The notes: generated from the letters alone by a model not told the origin. 38,325 nucleotides of DNA from Cellulomonas sp. APG4 (GCF_009996735.1 NZ_JAACYI010000030.1:1-38325), one strand, 5' to 3'; positions 8,203 through 19,293 are shown, counted from the first letter of the stretch. Translations and numbers: made by a program.

Positions 8203-10266
8203 GTGACCCACCGCTTCCTGCCGGCCCGGGGCGTCGCCCCGGCGGCCGCCCTGCTGGCCGTCCTGATCGCGCTGGTCACGGCCGTGCTGCTGGGCGCGTC
8301 GCCCGCGGCGGCCGAGCCGCCGGACCGCCTCGACGACGAGGTCACGGACCTCGCCGGCGTGCTCGGCGAACGGACGGACGAGGTGCGGGAGGCGCTCGGC
8401 CATCTCGCCGACGACACCCCCTACCAGCTGTTCGTCGCGTACGTGGACACGTTCGACGGGCGGTCGGGGCCCGAGTGGGCGGCGGAGGCGGCCGAGGCGT
8501 CGGGGCTGGGGCGCGACGACCTGCTGCTCGCGGTCGCGATCGAGGACCGGGCCTACGGGACCTCCTACGACGCCGACCTCGACCTCACCGACGAGCAGCT
8601 CGCGACGGTCGAGCGCGACCGCATCGAACCCGCGCTGCGCGACTCCGACTGGGCGGGTGCCGCGATCGCCGCGGCCGAGGGCTATCGCGAGGCCGCGTCC
8701 GGGACGATCGCCGACGACGGCGGGGCCGCGGGTGGCTTTGGCGGGGCCTTCCTGACGCTGCTGCTCGTGGGCCTGCTCGTGATCGGCGTGGTGCTGCTCG
8801 TGCGGTCGCTGCGTTCACGCCGGGCAGGCGCGGGTGCGCCCCGCGGCGCCGACGGACGGCCCCTCGCGGGCCTCGAGGCACTGCCGACCGAGGAGCTCAA
8901 CCGCCGCGCGAGCCAGGCGCTGGTCGCGGTCGACGACGCGGTCCGTACCTCCGTCCAAGAGCTGGGCTTCGCGCAGGCGCAGTTCGGCCTCGAGGCCACG
9001 CGCGAGTTCGAGCAGACGGTCGCGACCGCGCGCGAACGCCTGGCACACGCCTTCGGCCTGCGGCAGCGCCTCGACGACGCCGAGCCCGAGTCGGAGCACG
9101 AGCGGCGCGCGATGCTGCTCGAGATCCTCCGGCTCTGCGGTCAGACCGACGCCGAGCTCGACGCCCGCACCGAGGAGTTCGAGCGGCTGCGCGACCTGCA
9201 GGCGCGCGCACCCGAGGTGCTCGAGGAGACCGCTCGCCGGGCGGACGAGGTCGAGGGCCGCCTGCCGGCCGCACGCGTGACGATCGAGGACCTCGGCCGG
9301 CGGTTCGCCGCCCCGGCCCTCGGCTCCGTCGCGGGCAACGTCGACCAGGCGCAGGGCCTGCTCGACGACGCCCGTCGTCTCGTCGCCGAGGGTCGCGCCG
9401 CCGTCGCACGCGAGGACCGCGGCACGGCCGTCGCGCACGCACGGGCCGCCGAGGGCGCCGTCGCCCAGGCCGTCACGCTGCTCGAGGCCGTGCACCGGGC
9501 CGAGGACGACCTGGCCGACGCCGGCCCGCGCATCGCGGCGGGTGTGGCCTCGCTCGGCGCGGACCTCGACGACGTCGAGCGCCTCGCCCCGCGGGACCAG
9601 GCGGTCGCGCCGGCGGCCGAGGAGGCGCGCGCGGCGCTCGAGGCGGCCCGGGTGGACCTCGCCGCGGCCGACCCGCTCGCGGTGCTGCACCGGCTGGTCG
9701 AGGCGGAGGCCGCGCTCGACGCCGCCCTCGCGCCGGCACGCGACGCCGACGAGCAGCGCAGGCGGGCGGCCGCGCAGCTCACCGAGCTTCTCGCGCGCGC
9801 GGGCGCTCGCATCCGTGCCGTGCACGAGTTCGTCGAGACCCGACGGGGCGCCGTGGGAGCCGAGGCCCGGACCAGGCTCGCCGAGGCGGCACGGATGGCC
9901 CAGGAGGCCGAGCGGCTGCGCGAGGCCGCGCCCCAGGACGCGCTCGCCGCGGGTCAGCAGGCCGAGCGACTCGCGATCGAGGCCCAGCACCTCGCCGAGG
10001 CCGACGTCGCACGCTGGCAGCAGGGCCCGCCCCAGGGCGGCCCGAGCGCCGGCTCGCTCATCCTCGGCGGGATCCTCCTCGACCAGATGCTGGGCGGTGG
10101 CGGCGGCTTCGGCGGCACGCGCGGCGGCTGGAGCGGAGGCTTCGGAGGCGGCGGGTTCGGCGGCGGTGGGTTCGGTGGCGGCCGCGGGGGCGGCGGCCGG
10201 ATCAGCCGCGGCGGTGGTTTCGGCGGCGGTGGCCGCGGCCGCCGGGGAGGGGGAGGCCGCTTCTGA
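8203..10266 (+). CDS. TPM-domain membrane protein with coiled-coil and Gly-rich tail
   Basis: A 687-residue protein. GTG 8203 follows GAGGAT; it gives a signal peptide at residues 6-34 ending ASPAAAEPPD. A TPM domain (PF04536) covers about 35-160 (PDRLDDEVTDLAGVLGE, QLFVAYVDTFDG). A transmembrane helix follows near 185-205 (FLTLLLVGLLVIGVVLLV). Residues 225-620 are acidic, Ala/Glu/Arg-rich and strongly helical/coiled-coil. The last 60 residues are Gly-rich with FGGGG repeats. TPM proteins are extracytoplasmic, with phosphatase activity shown for some and a role in photosystem repair in plants. It precedes pspA by 48 bases, so a joint role at the stressed membrane is likely (inference). Confidence 0.9.
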   Translation: MTHRFLPARGVAPAAALLAVLIALVTAVLLGASPAAAEPPDRLDDEVTDLAGVLGERTDEVREALGHLADDTPYQLFVAYVDTFDGRSGPEWAAEAAEASGLGRDDLLLAVAIEDRAYGTSYDADLDLTDEQLATVERDRIEPALRDSDWAGAAIAAAEGYREAASGTIADDGGAAGGFGGAFLTLLLVGLLVIGVVLLVRSLRSRRAGAGAPRGADGRPLAGLEALPTEELNRRASQALVAVDDAVRTSVQELGFAQAQFGLEATREFEQTVATARERLAHAFGLRQRLDDAEPESEHERRAMLLEILRLCGQTDAELDARTEEFERLRDLQARAPEVLEETARRADEVEGRLPAARVTIEDLGRRFAAPALGSVAGNVDQAQGLLDDARRLVAEGRAAVAREDRGTAVAHARAAEGAVAQAVTLLEAVHRAEDDLADAGPRIAAGVASLGADLDDVERLAPRDQAVAPAAEEARAALEAARVDLAAADPLAVLHRLVEAEAALDAALAPARDADEQRRRAAAQLTELLARAGARIRAVHEFVETRRGAVGAEARTRLAEAARMAQEAERLREAAPQDALAAGQQAERLAIEAQHLAEADVARWQQGPPQGGPSAGSLILGGILLDQMLGGGGGFGGTRGGWSGGFGGGGFGGGGFGGGRGGGGRISRGGGFGGGGRGRRGGGGRF

Positions 10267-10314
10267 GGACGACGTCGCAACGCCGCACACACCCATCCAC
10301 GGAAGGCAGGACCC

Positions 10315-11043
10315 ATGGCTGAGAAGCAGACGATCCTGGGCCGCATCGCCCAGCTCACCAAGGCGAACATCAACGCGCTCCTCGACCGGGCCGAGGACCC
10401 GGAGAAGATGCTCGACCAGATGATCCGCGACTTCACCAACTCGATCGCCGAGGCCGAGGACGCCGTCGCGGTGACCATCGGCAACCTCCGCCTCGCCGAG
10501 GCCGACCACGCCGAGGACGTGCGCACCGCGGAGGACTGGGGACGCAAGGCGCTCGCGGCCTCGAGCAAGGCCGACGAGCTGCGCGCGGCCGGCAACGCGG
10601 CCGACGCCGACAGGTTCGACGGCCTCGCCAAGGTCGCGCTGTCGAAGCAGATCTCGTTCGAGGGCGAGGCGCGCTCGGCCGAGCCGATGATCGCGTCCCA
10701 GACCGAGGTGGTCGACAAGCTCAAGACCGGGCTGGTGCAGATGCGCAGCAAGCTCGACGAGCTCAAGTCCAAGCGCGACCAGCTCGTGGCCCGGGCGCGC
10801 TCGGCCGAGGCGCAGGCCCAGGTGCAGGAGGCGATCGGCTCGATCAACGTGCTGGACCCGACCAGCGAGGTCTCACGGTTCGAGGAGCGCATCCGCCGCG
10901 AGGAGGCACGCGTCGCGGGCCAGGCGGAGGTCGCGGCGTCGTCGCTCGACGCGCAGTTCGCCGAGCTCGAGGCGGACTCGGGCGCGCTCGAGGTCGAGGC
11001 CCGGCTCGCCGCGCTCAAGGCCGGCGGTTCCACCGGGGCCTGA
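10315..11043 (+). CDS. pspA: PspA/IM30 family protein
   Basis: A 242-residue, almost wholly helical protein that starts MAEKQTILGRIAQLTKANIN. The N-terminal amphipathic helix and the early D-P-E-K-M-L-D-Q-M motif are hallmarks of the PspA/IM30 (ESCRT-III-like) family, and the length is right. Such proteins assemble on the inner face of the membrane and stabilise it under envelope stress. It is the second gene of the TPM-pspA unit and is followed at once by a strong terminator hairpin. No PspF/PspC-type regulator is visible; the downstream two-component genes lie behind the terminator. Confidence 0.93.
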   Translation: MAEKQTILGRIAQLTKANINALLDRAEDPEKMLDQMIRDFTNSIAEAEDAVAVTIGNLRLAEADHAEDVRTAEDWGRKALAASSKADELRAAGNAADADRFDGLAKVALSKQISFEGEARSAEPMIASQTEVVDKLKTGLVQMRSKLDELKSKRDQLVARARSAEAQAQVQEAIGSINVLDPTSEVSRFEERIRREEARVAGQAEVAASSLDAQFAELEADSGALEVEARLAALKAGGSTGA

Positions 11044-11058
11044 GCCCGTGCAGGTCCG

Positions 11059-11089
11059 GACGGGGTGCCGCAGCGCGCGGCACCCCGTC
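11059..11089 (+). terminator. Terminator after pspA
   Basis: Perfect 13-bp inverted repeat (GACGGGGTGCCGC / GCGGCACCCCGTC) with a 5-base loop, 15 bases after the pspA stop. It is followed by TCGTCG rather than a T-run, as in many actinobacterial terminators. Confidence 0.8.
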
Positions 11090-11169
11090 GTCGTCGCCGG
11101 CGCAGACGTGCCGAGGCGCGCCCAGCGCGTTCCCAGGTGACTCCCAGCCCCGAGGCGCACACTGGACCC

Positions 11170-11891
<722 letters not shown>

Positions 11892-11895
<4 letters not shown>

Positions 11896-13454
11896 CCGAC
11901 CGCGTGCGCCGGCTCCGCGAGCGTGTCGCGGGGCTGCCCCTGCGCACCCAGCTCACCGCGGTGTTCGCGGCGCTGCTGGTCGTGGGCCTGGGCCTGAGCG
12001 GCGTGGTGGCCTACACCCTCCTCGAGCGCTCGCTCACGGCCCAGCTCGACGCCCAGCTCACCACGGTGACCCCGGTGCTGCTCGACGAGCTGGGCGGCGG
12101 GCTGCCCCAGCGGGGCCGCGCCGACGACACGCTGCCGTCGGACTACGTCGTGGTGGTCAACGACGCCGACGGCGGGCTGCTGCGGGCCTGGAGCGCCGGC
12201 ACGGCCCCCGAGGGCGCACCCGACCTCACGGGGCTCACCCTCGCCGAGGTGGTGGACACCGACGGTGAGCCGTTCACCGTGCGCGGTCCGGCGCAGGAGT
12301 CCTGGCGGGTGCTCGCGCAGCCCCTGGCCCGGCCGGACGGTCGTCTGCTCGGGTCCGTGGCGGTCGCGCTGCCGCTCGGCCCGGCCCACGCGACCCTCGA
12401 CCGGATGCGCACGTCCCTCGTGCTGATCGGCGTCGCCGTCGTGGGCCTCGGCGCCCTCGCAGGGCGCTGGGCCGTGCGGCGGTCCCTGCGTCAGCTCAAC
12501 GAGATCGAGGCGACCGCGGCGGCGATCGCCGCAGGCGACCTCACGCGGCGCGTCCCGGGCGCGGCTCCCGGGACCGAGGTCGGCCACCTGGCCGACTCGC
12601 TCAACGTCATGCTCGGCCACCTCGAGCGGTCGTTCGACGAGCGCGCGGCCGCGGGTGAGCGCATGCGCCGCTTCGTCGCCGACGCGGGGCACGAGCTGCG
12701 CACCCCGCTCGCGACGATCCGCGGGTACGGGGAGCTGTACCGGATGGGCGCCGTGCGCGACGACGACGACCTCGCACGCACCTTCCGCCGCATCGAGGAC
12801 TCCGCCGCGCGCATGGGGGTGCTCGTCGAGGACCTCATGCATCTCGCGCGGCTCGACGAGGGCCGCCCGCTCGCCCGCGACGAGGTGGACCTCGCGGTGC
12901 TCGCCGCCGACGCCGCCGCGGACCTGCGGGCGCTCGACCCGACGCGCACCGTGGCCCTCGTCCCGCTCACGCCCGGGGCGAGCACGGCGGACGCGGTCGT
13001 CGCGGGGGACGAGAGCCGCCTGCGCCAGGTGCTCGCGAACCTCGTGGGCAACGCCGCCCGGCACACGCCGGACGGGACCCCCGTCGAGATCGCCGTCGGG
13101 CGCCTGACCACCGACGGTGCGGGCGGGACAGCCGTGGTCGAGGTACGCGACCACGGCCCGGGGATACCCGCGGAGCACGCCGCGCGGGTGTTCGAGCGGT
13201 TCTACCGGGTCGATGCCGGTCGCAGCCGCGACCACGGCGGCACAGGCCTCGGCCTCGCCATCGTGGACGCGATCGTGCGGGCGCACGGCGGGACGGTCAG
13301 CCTGGTCCCGACGTCCGGCGGCGGCGCGACCGCGCGTATCGCGCTGCCGGCGGCCCCGCCCTCCGGGCAGGACGCGCCTTCCGAGGACGACGGGGCGGCG
13401 CCGGAGGAGGTCGCGACGCAGAACCCGGACGGCGGTGGTCGCGACCCCGCCTGA
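11892..13454 (+). CDS. Membrane sensor histidine kinase
   Basis: A 520-residue protein starting at GTG 11892, overlapping the regulator stop. Transmembrane helices are at about 18-40 (LTAVFAALLVVGLGLSGVVAY) and 174-192 (LVLIGVAVVGLGALAGRWAV). Between them lies an extracytoplasmic sensor of about 130 residues with no recognisable ligand motif. Then come HAMP, HisKA with H-box FVADAGHELRTPLATIRGY, and HATPase with N-box (VLANLVGNAARHT), G1 (DHGPGIP), F (FERFYRV) and G2 (GGTGLGLAI) boxes. All catalytic motifs are intact. The last 40 residues are an acidic/Pro tail. It resembles the TrcS/PhoR type. Confidence 0.94.
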
Positions 13455-13499
13455 GCGGTCTACCATGACGAGTTCGTCCCCCCAGATGTGAGGCTTCAG

Positions 13500-14222
13500 A
13501 TGGGCGTCATCGACGCACCCCAGTGGCTGGTCTCGGCGTTCGTACGTGCCTGCGTCGGTGCCGGCGCGACGGCGGACCCGGAGGAGATCGAGAAGGTCGG
13601 CGAGTCGCTCCTGGACCGCTGGTCCGAGCCGGGCCGCCACTTCCACAACCTGCGTCACCTGACCGACGTGCTCGCCCGGGTCGACGAGCTCGCGGAGGAG
13701 ACGCACGAACCCGACCTGGTGCGGCTCGCAGCCTGGTACCACGGCGCGGTCTTCGACGCCGCCGAGCGCGCGTCCTACGCCCACCGCGGCGGAGAGGACG
13801 AGCAGGCGAGCGCAGCGCTCGCGCGTCGCGAGCTCACCGGTCTCGGCGTGCCCGAGTCCGGCGTCGACCGCGTGGTCCGGCTCGTGGCGACCCTCGCACG
13901 GCACACGCCGGACCGCGAGGACTTCGACTGCGCGGTCCTGTGCGACGCGGACCTCGCGATGCTCGCCGCCGAGCCGCAGCGCTACAAGGCGTACCTCGAG
14001 GACGTGCGGGCCGAGTACGCGCACCTGCCGACCGAGGAGTTCGTGCGCGCGCGGATCAAGATCCTGCGGCGTCTCGTCGCGCGCGACCACCTGTTCGCGA
14101 GCCCGCTCGGGGCGGCGTGGGAGGAGCCCGCGCGGCAGAACGTCACGGCCGAGCTGCACCGCCTCGAGAAGGAGCTCGCGCGCCTCGAGGCCGCGGCGCC
14201 GCCCGCGACCGCCGACGCCTGA
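13500..14222 (+). CDS. HD-superfamily-like protein (COG4339 type) with altered HD dyad
   Basis: A 240-residue protein. I chose ATG 13500 because a GTGAGG ribosome-binding site (13488-13493) lies 6 bases upstream; GTG 13488 would add four residues. The pattern matches predicted metal-dependent HD phosphohydrolases of the COG4339 type: FHNLRHLTDVL near residue 45, AAWYHGAVFDAAERASYA near 80, and CDADLAMLA near 152. The second motif reads Y-H-G where the canonical family has F-H-D, so the defining Asp of the dyad is replaced by Gly. Whether the protein is catalytic is therefore uncertain. The C-terminus is a charged helix. Confidence 0.8.
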   Translation: MGVIDAPQWLVSAFVRACVGAGATADPEEIEKVGESLLDRWSEPGRHFHNLRHLTDVLARVDELAEETHEPDLVRLAAWYHGAVFDAAERASYAHRGGEDEQASAALARRELTGLGVPESGVDRVVRLVATLARHTPDREDFDCAVLCDADLAMLAAEPQRYKAYLEDVRAEYAHLPTEEFVRARIKILRRLVARDHLFASPLGAAWEEPARQNVTAELHRLEKELARLEAAAPPATADA

Positions 14223-14265
14223 GCGCTCCACAGCCACCGGCGCGTGCCGCGGCTTCCCCACCGGG

Positions 14266-14282
14266 GCCGGACCCCGTCCGGC
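14266..14282 (+). terminator. Hairpin after the HD-like gene
   Basis: 7-bp perfect inverted repeat (GCCGGAC / GTCCGGC) with a CCC loop, 43 bases after the stop at 14222 and 50 bases before the WXG100 start. It is probably a terminator separating the two genes. Confidence 0.45.
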
Positions 14283-14332
14283 GCCGTCCGCGCGCCCGCC
14301 TAGCGTCGGCCCCCCCGAACGAGGAGGAGACG

Positions 14333-14623
14333 ATGAGCAGGTACGAGGTCGACAGTGCGCAGGTGTCCCAGGCGAGCGCCGCAGCGGGCCGGTCGGTGAC
14401 GGCGATCCGCAGCGAGGTGGCCGCGCTGCTGCGCCACCTGACGGAGCTCCAGCAGGTGTGGCGGGGGTCGGCAGCGACCGCCTTCTCGGGGGTCGTGACC
14501 GACTGGTCCGCGACCCAGCAGCGGGTCGAGGTGAGCCTCGACCAGATCACGCAGGCACTCTCGGCGGCCGCCCAGACGTACGCCGAGGCGGAGCAGCAGG
14601 CGTCGCGGCTCTTCGTCAGGTGA
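14333..14623 (+). CDS. WXG100 family protein
   Basis: A 96-residue helical protein. ATG 14333 follows GAGGAGGAG. It has a central W-R-G motif (QQVWRGSAATAF) between two predicted helices, the layout of ESAT-6-like WXG100 proteins secreted by type VII (ESX) systems. The C-terminal helix has Y-A-E-A-E-Q-Q, close to the Y-x-x-x-[DE] export signal. No EccC ATPase, LXG toxin or other ESX gene lies nearby, so it is an orphan substrate or a dimerising partner of genes elsewhere. Confidence 0.85.
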   Translation: MSRYEVDSAQVSQASAAAGRSVTAIRSEVAALLRHLTELQQVWRGSAATAFSGVVTDWSATQQRVEVSLDQITQALSAAAQTYAEAEQQASRLFVR

Positions 14624-14631
14624 GGCGCGGG

Positions 14632-14651
14632 CGGGCAGGACGGCGTGCCCG
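14632..14651 (+). terminator. Weak hairpin after the WXG100 gene
   Basis: 6-bp inverted repeat (CGGGCA / TGCCCG) with an 8-base loop, between the WXG100 stop and the DUF4031 start. Confidence 0.3.
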
Positions 14652-14666
14652 TGGTTCCATCGTGGG

Positions 14667-14960
14667 ATGACCGTCCTGCTCGACCCGCCGCTCTGGCCGC
14701 GCCACGGTCACGTGTGGGGCCACCTGGTGAGCGACGCCTCGCTGGCCGAGCTGCACGCGCTCGCCGCGCGTGCAGGCCTGCCGCGTCGCGCGTTCGACCT
14801 GGACCACTACGACGTCCCCGCCGAGAGGTACGCGGAGCTCGTGGCGCTCGGGGCCGTGCTCGTCGACAGCCGCGAGCTCGTCCGTCGACTGCGCGCCTCC
14901 GGCCTGCGCGTCCCCGCACGGGACCGCGGGAGCGCGGGCCGCGCGGCGCGGGGCACCTGA
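14667..14960 (+). CDS. DUF4031 domain protein
   Basis: A 97-residue protein that begins MTVLLDPPLWPRHGHVWGHL and contains DLDHYDVPAERY. The early D-P-P-x-W-P-x-H-G-x-x-W-x-H-L-V-S-D pattern identifies the DUF4031 family, small proteins common in actinobacteria and proteobacteria with no established function. The length fits the family. It converges on groEL across a strong two-way terminator. Confidence 0.85.
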   Translation: MTVLLDPPLWPRHGHVWGHLVSDASLAELHALAARAGLPRRAFDLDHYDVPAERYAELVALGAVLVDSRELVRRLRASGLRVPARDRGSAGRAARGT

Positions 14961-14995
14961 CCGCGACGACACCGCCGGCGCGACCCCACCGCACG

Positions 14996-15039
14996 ACGAC
15001 GGCGGGCCGCCTCCCCGAGGGGAGACGGCCCGCCGTCGT
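14996..15039. terminator. Bidirectional terminator between the DUF4031 gene and groEL
   Basis: 14-bp perfect arms (14996-15009 and 15026-15039), then an inner CTCCC/GGGAG stem with a CGAG tetraloop. It lies between two convergent stops (14960 and 15055), so it can serve both transcripts. Confidence 0.85.
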
Positions 15040-15054
15040 GCTGTCGGGACGAAC

Positions 15055-16752
<1,698 letters not shown>

Positions 16753-16798
16753 TCACGTCCCGCCGAGGGCACCGGACCTCACCTGGGACCAGTTCTCT

Positions 16799-16825
16799 CT
16801 GTCACTCTCGGTCCGAGAGTGCTAA
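16799..16825 (-). promoter_or_regulatory. CIRCE operator, promoter-distal copy
   Basis: On the minus strand TTAGCACTC, a 9-base spacer, then GAGTGACAG. The left half matches the HrcA operator consensus (TTAGCACTC-N9-GAGTGCTAA) at 9 of 9 positions, the right half at 6 of 9. It lies 119 bases upstream of the groEL start. Confidence 0.85.
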
Positions 16826-16832
16826 CTCATTA

Positions 16833-16859
16833 TTGGCACTCGGGCCTCGCGAGTGCAAG
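16833..16859 (-). promoter_or_regulatory. CIRCE operator overlapping the groEL promoter
   Basis: On the minus strand CTTGCACTC, a 9-base spacer, then GAGTGCCAA; the halves match the CIRCE consensus at 7 and 8 of 9 positions. A candidate -35 (TTGCAC) starts inside it, and an AATAAT -10 lies just downstream with an 18-base spacer. Bound HrcA would cover the promoter. Confidence 0.85.
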
Positions 16860-16906
16860 GCGGCACCGCGACCGTGCGCGACCCGGTGGACGACGTCGTG
16901 CCCGGG

Positions 16907-18373
16907 TCACGCGCCCGGCGCGAGCGACGGCAGCTCACGGATGCCGAACCGCTCCACCAGGGCGCGACGCGCGGCGTGCCACCCACCCATCCCGTGCACG
17001 CCCGGACCGGGCGGGACCGAGGCCGAGCAGAGGTACGCGCCGGGGACCCCGGTGGCGTAGGGGTCGCGCTGCAGGGCCGGCCCCGACAGCACGCGGCGCA
17101 GGCTCAGCGCACCGCCCGCGATGTCGCCGCCCACGTACGCGGAGTCGTGCGCCGAGAGGCGCGACGCGGGGATCGCGCGCGCGTCGACGACGACGTCGCG
17201 GAAGCCGGGGGCGTAGCGCTCGATCCGTGCGACCACCGCCTCCGTCATGTCGACGTCGCTGCCCGCCGGCACGTGCGCGTAGGTCCACAACGGCCGGCGA
17301 CCCGCCGCGCCCGCCCGGCCCGGGTCGCTCACCGCGGGGTCGCTCACGAGCACCATCGGGTGCTCGGCGTGCCGACCGGCGTGCACCGCGTGCTCGGCGG
17401 CCGCCATCTCCGCGCGCGTGCCGCCCACGTGGACGGTGCCCGCACGGCCGACGTCGGGGTTCCGCCAGGGCACCGGGCCCCCGAGCACGAGGTCGACCTT
17501 CGCGGCGGCGTCGCCGTGCCGGAACCTGCGCATCGCCCGTGACATGCGTGGCGGCACGCGCTCCCCCAGGATCCGGGCGGCGGCACCCGGCGCCGTGTCG
17601 AGCAGGTAGGCGTGCGCCGCCGGAAGCTCGTCGAGGGCCGTCACGCGCCGCCCGGTCTCCAGGGTCGCGCCGTGCGCGTCGAGGTCGGCGAGGAGGGCGT
17701 CGGTGATCACCTGGGTGCCGCCCTCCGGAACGCTCCAGCCCGTCGCGTGGGCGAGCGTGCCGAGCATGAGGGAGGTGCCGGCGGCGGCGATCGACGGCAA
17801 CGGGGTGATCGCGTGCGCCGCCACGCCGGAGAGCAGCGCGGGTGCCTCGGACGTCCGGAACCGGCGGTCCCACGTCGCCCCGAGGCCCTGCTCGAGGGCT
17901 CGGAGCCCGAACCGCACGGCGGTGAGCAGGTGCGGCGGGAGGTGACGATGGTCGCCCATGAGGAACGCGACGACGTCGTCGGCGTGCCGGACGAGAGGCG
18001 CGAAGAGGTCGCGCCACGCCGCGCCGTCGGGCCCGAGCGCGTCGACCGTCCGGTCGAGGTCACGGAACGCGAGCCCGGCCCGACCGCCGTCGAGCGGCTG
18101 CGCGTAGGAGACCTCGGGCGTGCGCATGCGGACGCCGCGGGCCGCGAGGTCGAACCCCCGGAAGAAGGGTGAGGCGAGCGCCATCGGGTGCACCGCGGAG
18201 CACAGGTCGTGACGTATCCCCGGGACCACCCAGTCGTCGACCGACCGCGCGCCACCGCCCGGCGTGGGCTGCTCCTCGACCACGTGGACGCGCAGGCCCG
18301 CGCGGGCGAGCAGCACGGCCCCCGCCAGGCCGTTGGGCCCGGCGCCGACGACGACGGCGTCGACGTCCGTCAG
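16907..18373 (-). CDS. NAD(P)/FAD-dependent oxidoreductase (phytoene-desaturase/COG1233-like), CTG start
   Basis: A 488-residue protein. The dinucleotide-binding motif [18 protein letters not shown] is complete only if translation begins upstream of GTG 18316. The sole near-cognate start in that stretch is CTG 18373, which overlaps the cold-shock stop as CTGA; a TGA lies six codons before it. The N-terminus then reads [15 protein letters not shown], typical of the family, followed by the FAD-ribose Glu ([15 protein letters not shown]). A C-terminal motif ([17 protein letters not shown]) closes the FAD site. The substrate is unknown; relatives include carotenoid desaturases and carotenoid or retinol oxidoreductases, but no carotenoid genes are nearby. 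It is translationally coupled to the cold-shock gene. Confidence 0.88.
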   Translation of the reverse strand: MTDVDAVVVGAGPNGLAGAVLLARAGLRVHVVEEQPTPGGGARSVDDWVVPGIRHDLCSAVHPMALASPFFRGFDLAARGVRMRTPEVSYAQPLDGGRAGLAFRDLDRTVDALGPDGAAWRDLFAPLVRHADDVVAFLMGDHRHLPPHLLTAVRFGLRALEQGLGATWDRRFRTSEAPALLSGVAAHAITPLPSIAAAGTSLMLGTLAHATGWSVPEGGTQVITDALLADLDAHGATLETGRRVTALDELPAAHAYLLDTAPGAAARILGERVPPRMSRAMRRFRHGDAAAKVDLVLGGPVPWRNPDVGRAGTVHVGGTRAEMAAAEHAVHAGRHAEHPMVLVSDPAVSDPGRAGAAGRRPLWTYAHVPAGSDVDMTEAVVARIERYAPGFRDVVVDARAIPASRLSAHDSAYVGGDIAGGALSLRRVLSGPALQRDPYATGVPGAYLCSASVPPGPGVHGMGGWHAARRALVERFGIRELPSLAPGA

Positions 18374-18573
18374 AGCGCGCGCACCTGCTCAGCCTGGGGC
18401 CCCTTGGCACCCTGACCTGCCTGGAACTCGACCTCCTGGCCCTCCTCGAGCGACCGGTAGCCGTCCGACTGGATCGCGCTGAAGTGCACGAACAGGTCGG
18501 AACCCCCGCCGGTCGGGGTGATGAACCCGTAGCCCTTCTCGGCGTTGAACCACTTGACGGTGCCGTGAGCCAT
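18370..18573 (-). CDS. Cold-shock protein, CspA type
   Basis: A 67-residue single-domain cold-shock protein. ATG 18573 follows GAGGAGCAGGC. RNP-1 ([12 protein letters not shown]) and RNP-2 (DLFVHFSAI) motifs are intact and the length is typical. It should act as an RNA chaperone. The open frame extends to 18642, but the ribosome-binding site and family length fix the start. The stop overlaps a CTG that appears to start the oxidoreductase, an odd functional pairing. Confidence 0.95.
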   Translation of the reverse strand: MAHGTVKWFNAEKGYGFITPTGGGSDLFVHFSAIQSDGYRSLEEGQEVEFQAGQGAKGPQAEQVRAL

Positions 18574-18645
18574 GCCTGCTCCTCGTTCGCTCGGCCGCGC
18601 CCGCGGGCGCCGTCCGACGAGCCTAGTGGCGCCTACCGCCACGAG

Positions 18646-19263
18646 TCAGCCCGCGAAGTCGTCCATCAGCACGACGACGATCCCGGTCGCCTCGGCGGAC
18701 TCCTCGACGGCCGCGATGCCCAGGGCGTCGGCGACGGCCTGGGCGGTCGCCGCGGTCACGCCCGTCTCGTCCGGCGGGTACCGCACGACCGAGGCCGCAG
18801 GGTCGGCCTGGTCCCAGTTGCCCGTCGTGACGGACGTGAAGCCCGCGCCCTCGAGGGTGTCGCCCGCGCGCCCGGCGAGACCGCTGCGGTTCGTCGCGTT
18901 GAAGACCTCGACGGGGAGCGCGAGATCGGGCTCGGGGGGCGGTGCCTCCTCGGTGACCTCGGGCTCGGGCTCCTCGGTGGCACCCTCCGTCCCCTCGGCC
19001 GTCGGCTCCTCCGCGGCCGGGTCCTCCTCCGTGGCCGGGTCCTCGTCCTGGCTCGCGCCGGGGTCGAGCGCGCCCGGCAGGCCGTCCCAGTCGGACAGCC
19101 ACGTCATGAGCCCGAACGCGAGCAGCGGGACCACCACGAGCACCACGGCGAAGGGCCACCACCGGCTGAGCCCCGACCGTGGCGCCCGGTGCGCACCGCG
19201 CGGCCCCGAGGGCGCGACGGCGTCGAACTCGTCCGGCGGGTAGCTCTCGTGGGGGGATCTCAC
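18646..19263 (-). CDS. LytR_C domain membrane protein
   Basis: A 205-residue protein. Residues 1-33 are cytoplasmic and positively charged, one transmembrane helix follows at about 36-57 (WPFAVVLVVVPLLAFGLMTW), then a Glu/Pro/Thr-rich linker (about 65-112), and a LytR_C-type domain (PF13399) from LPVEVFNATNRSGLAGRAGDTLEGAGF to the end. The V-x-N-x-[TS]-x-x-x-G-L-A pattern is diagnostic. It is probably an envelope protein facing outward. Stand-alone LytR_C proteins next to a DUF3263 gene are a known actinobacterial arrangement; the function is not established. Confidence 0.85.
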   Translation of the reverse strand: MRSPHESYPPDEFDAVAPSGPRGAHRAPRSGLSRWWPFAVVLVVVPLLAFGLMTWLSDWDGLPGALDPGASQDEDPATEEDPAAEEPTAEGTEGATEEPEPEVTEEAPPPEPDLALPVEVFNATNRSGLAGRAGDTLEGAGFTSVTTGNWDQADPAASVVRYPPDETGVTAATAQAVADALGIAAVEESAEATGIVVVLMDDFAG

Positions 19264-19293
19264 GGCGGACAGGCTAGCGGCCCCGCCTGGGAC

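Noticed and set aside
10096-10262. Tandem repeat or CRISPR-like array
   Set aside because: The repetition is codon-level Gly-rich coding sequence (FGGGG) in the TPM protein, without spacers.
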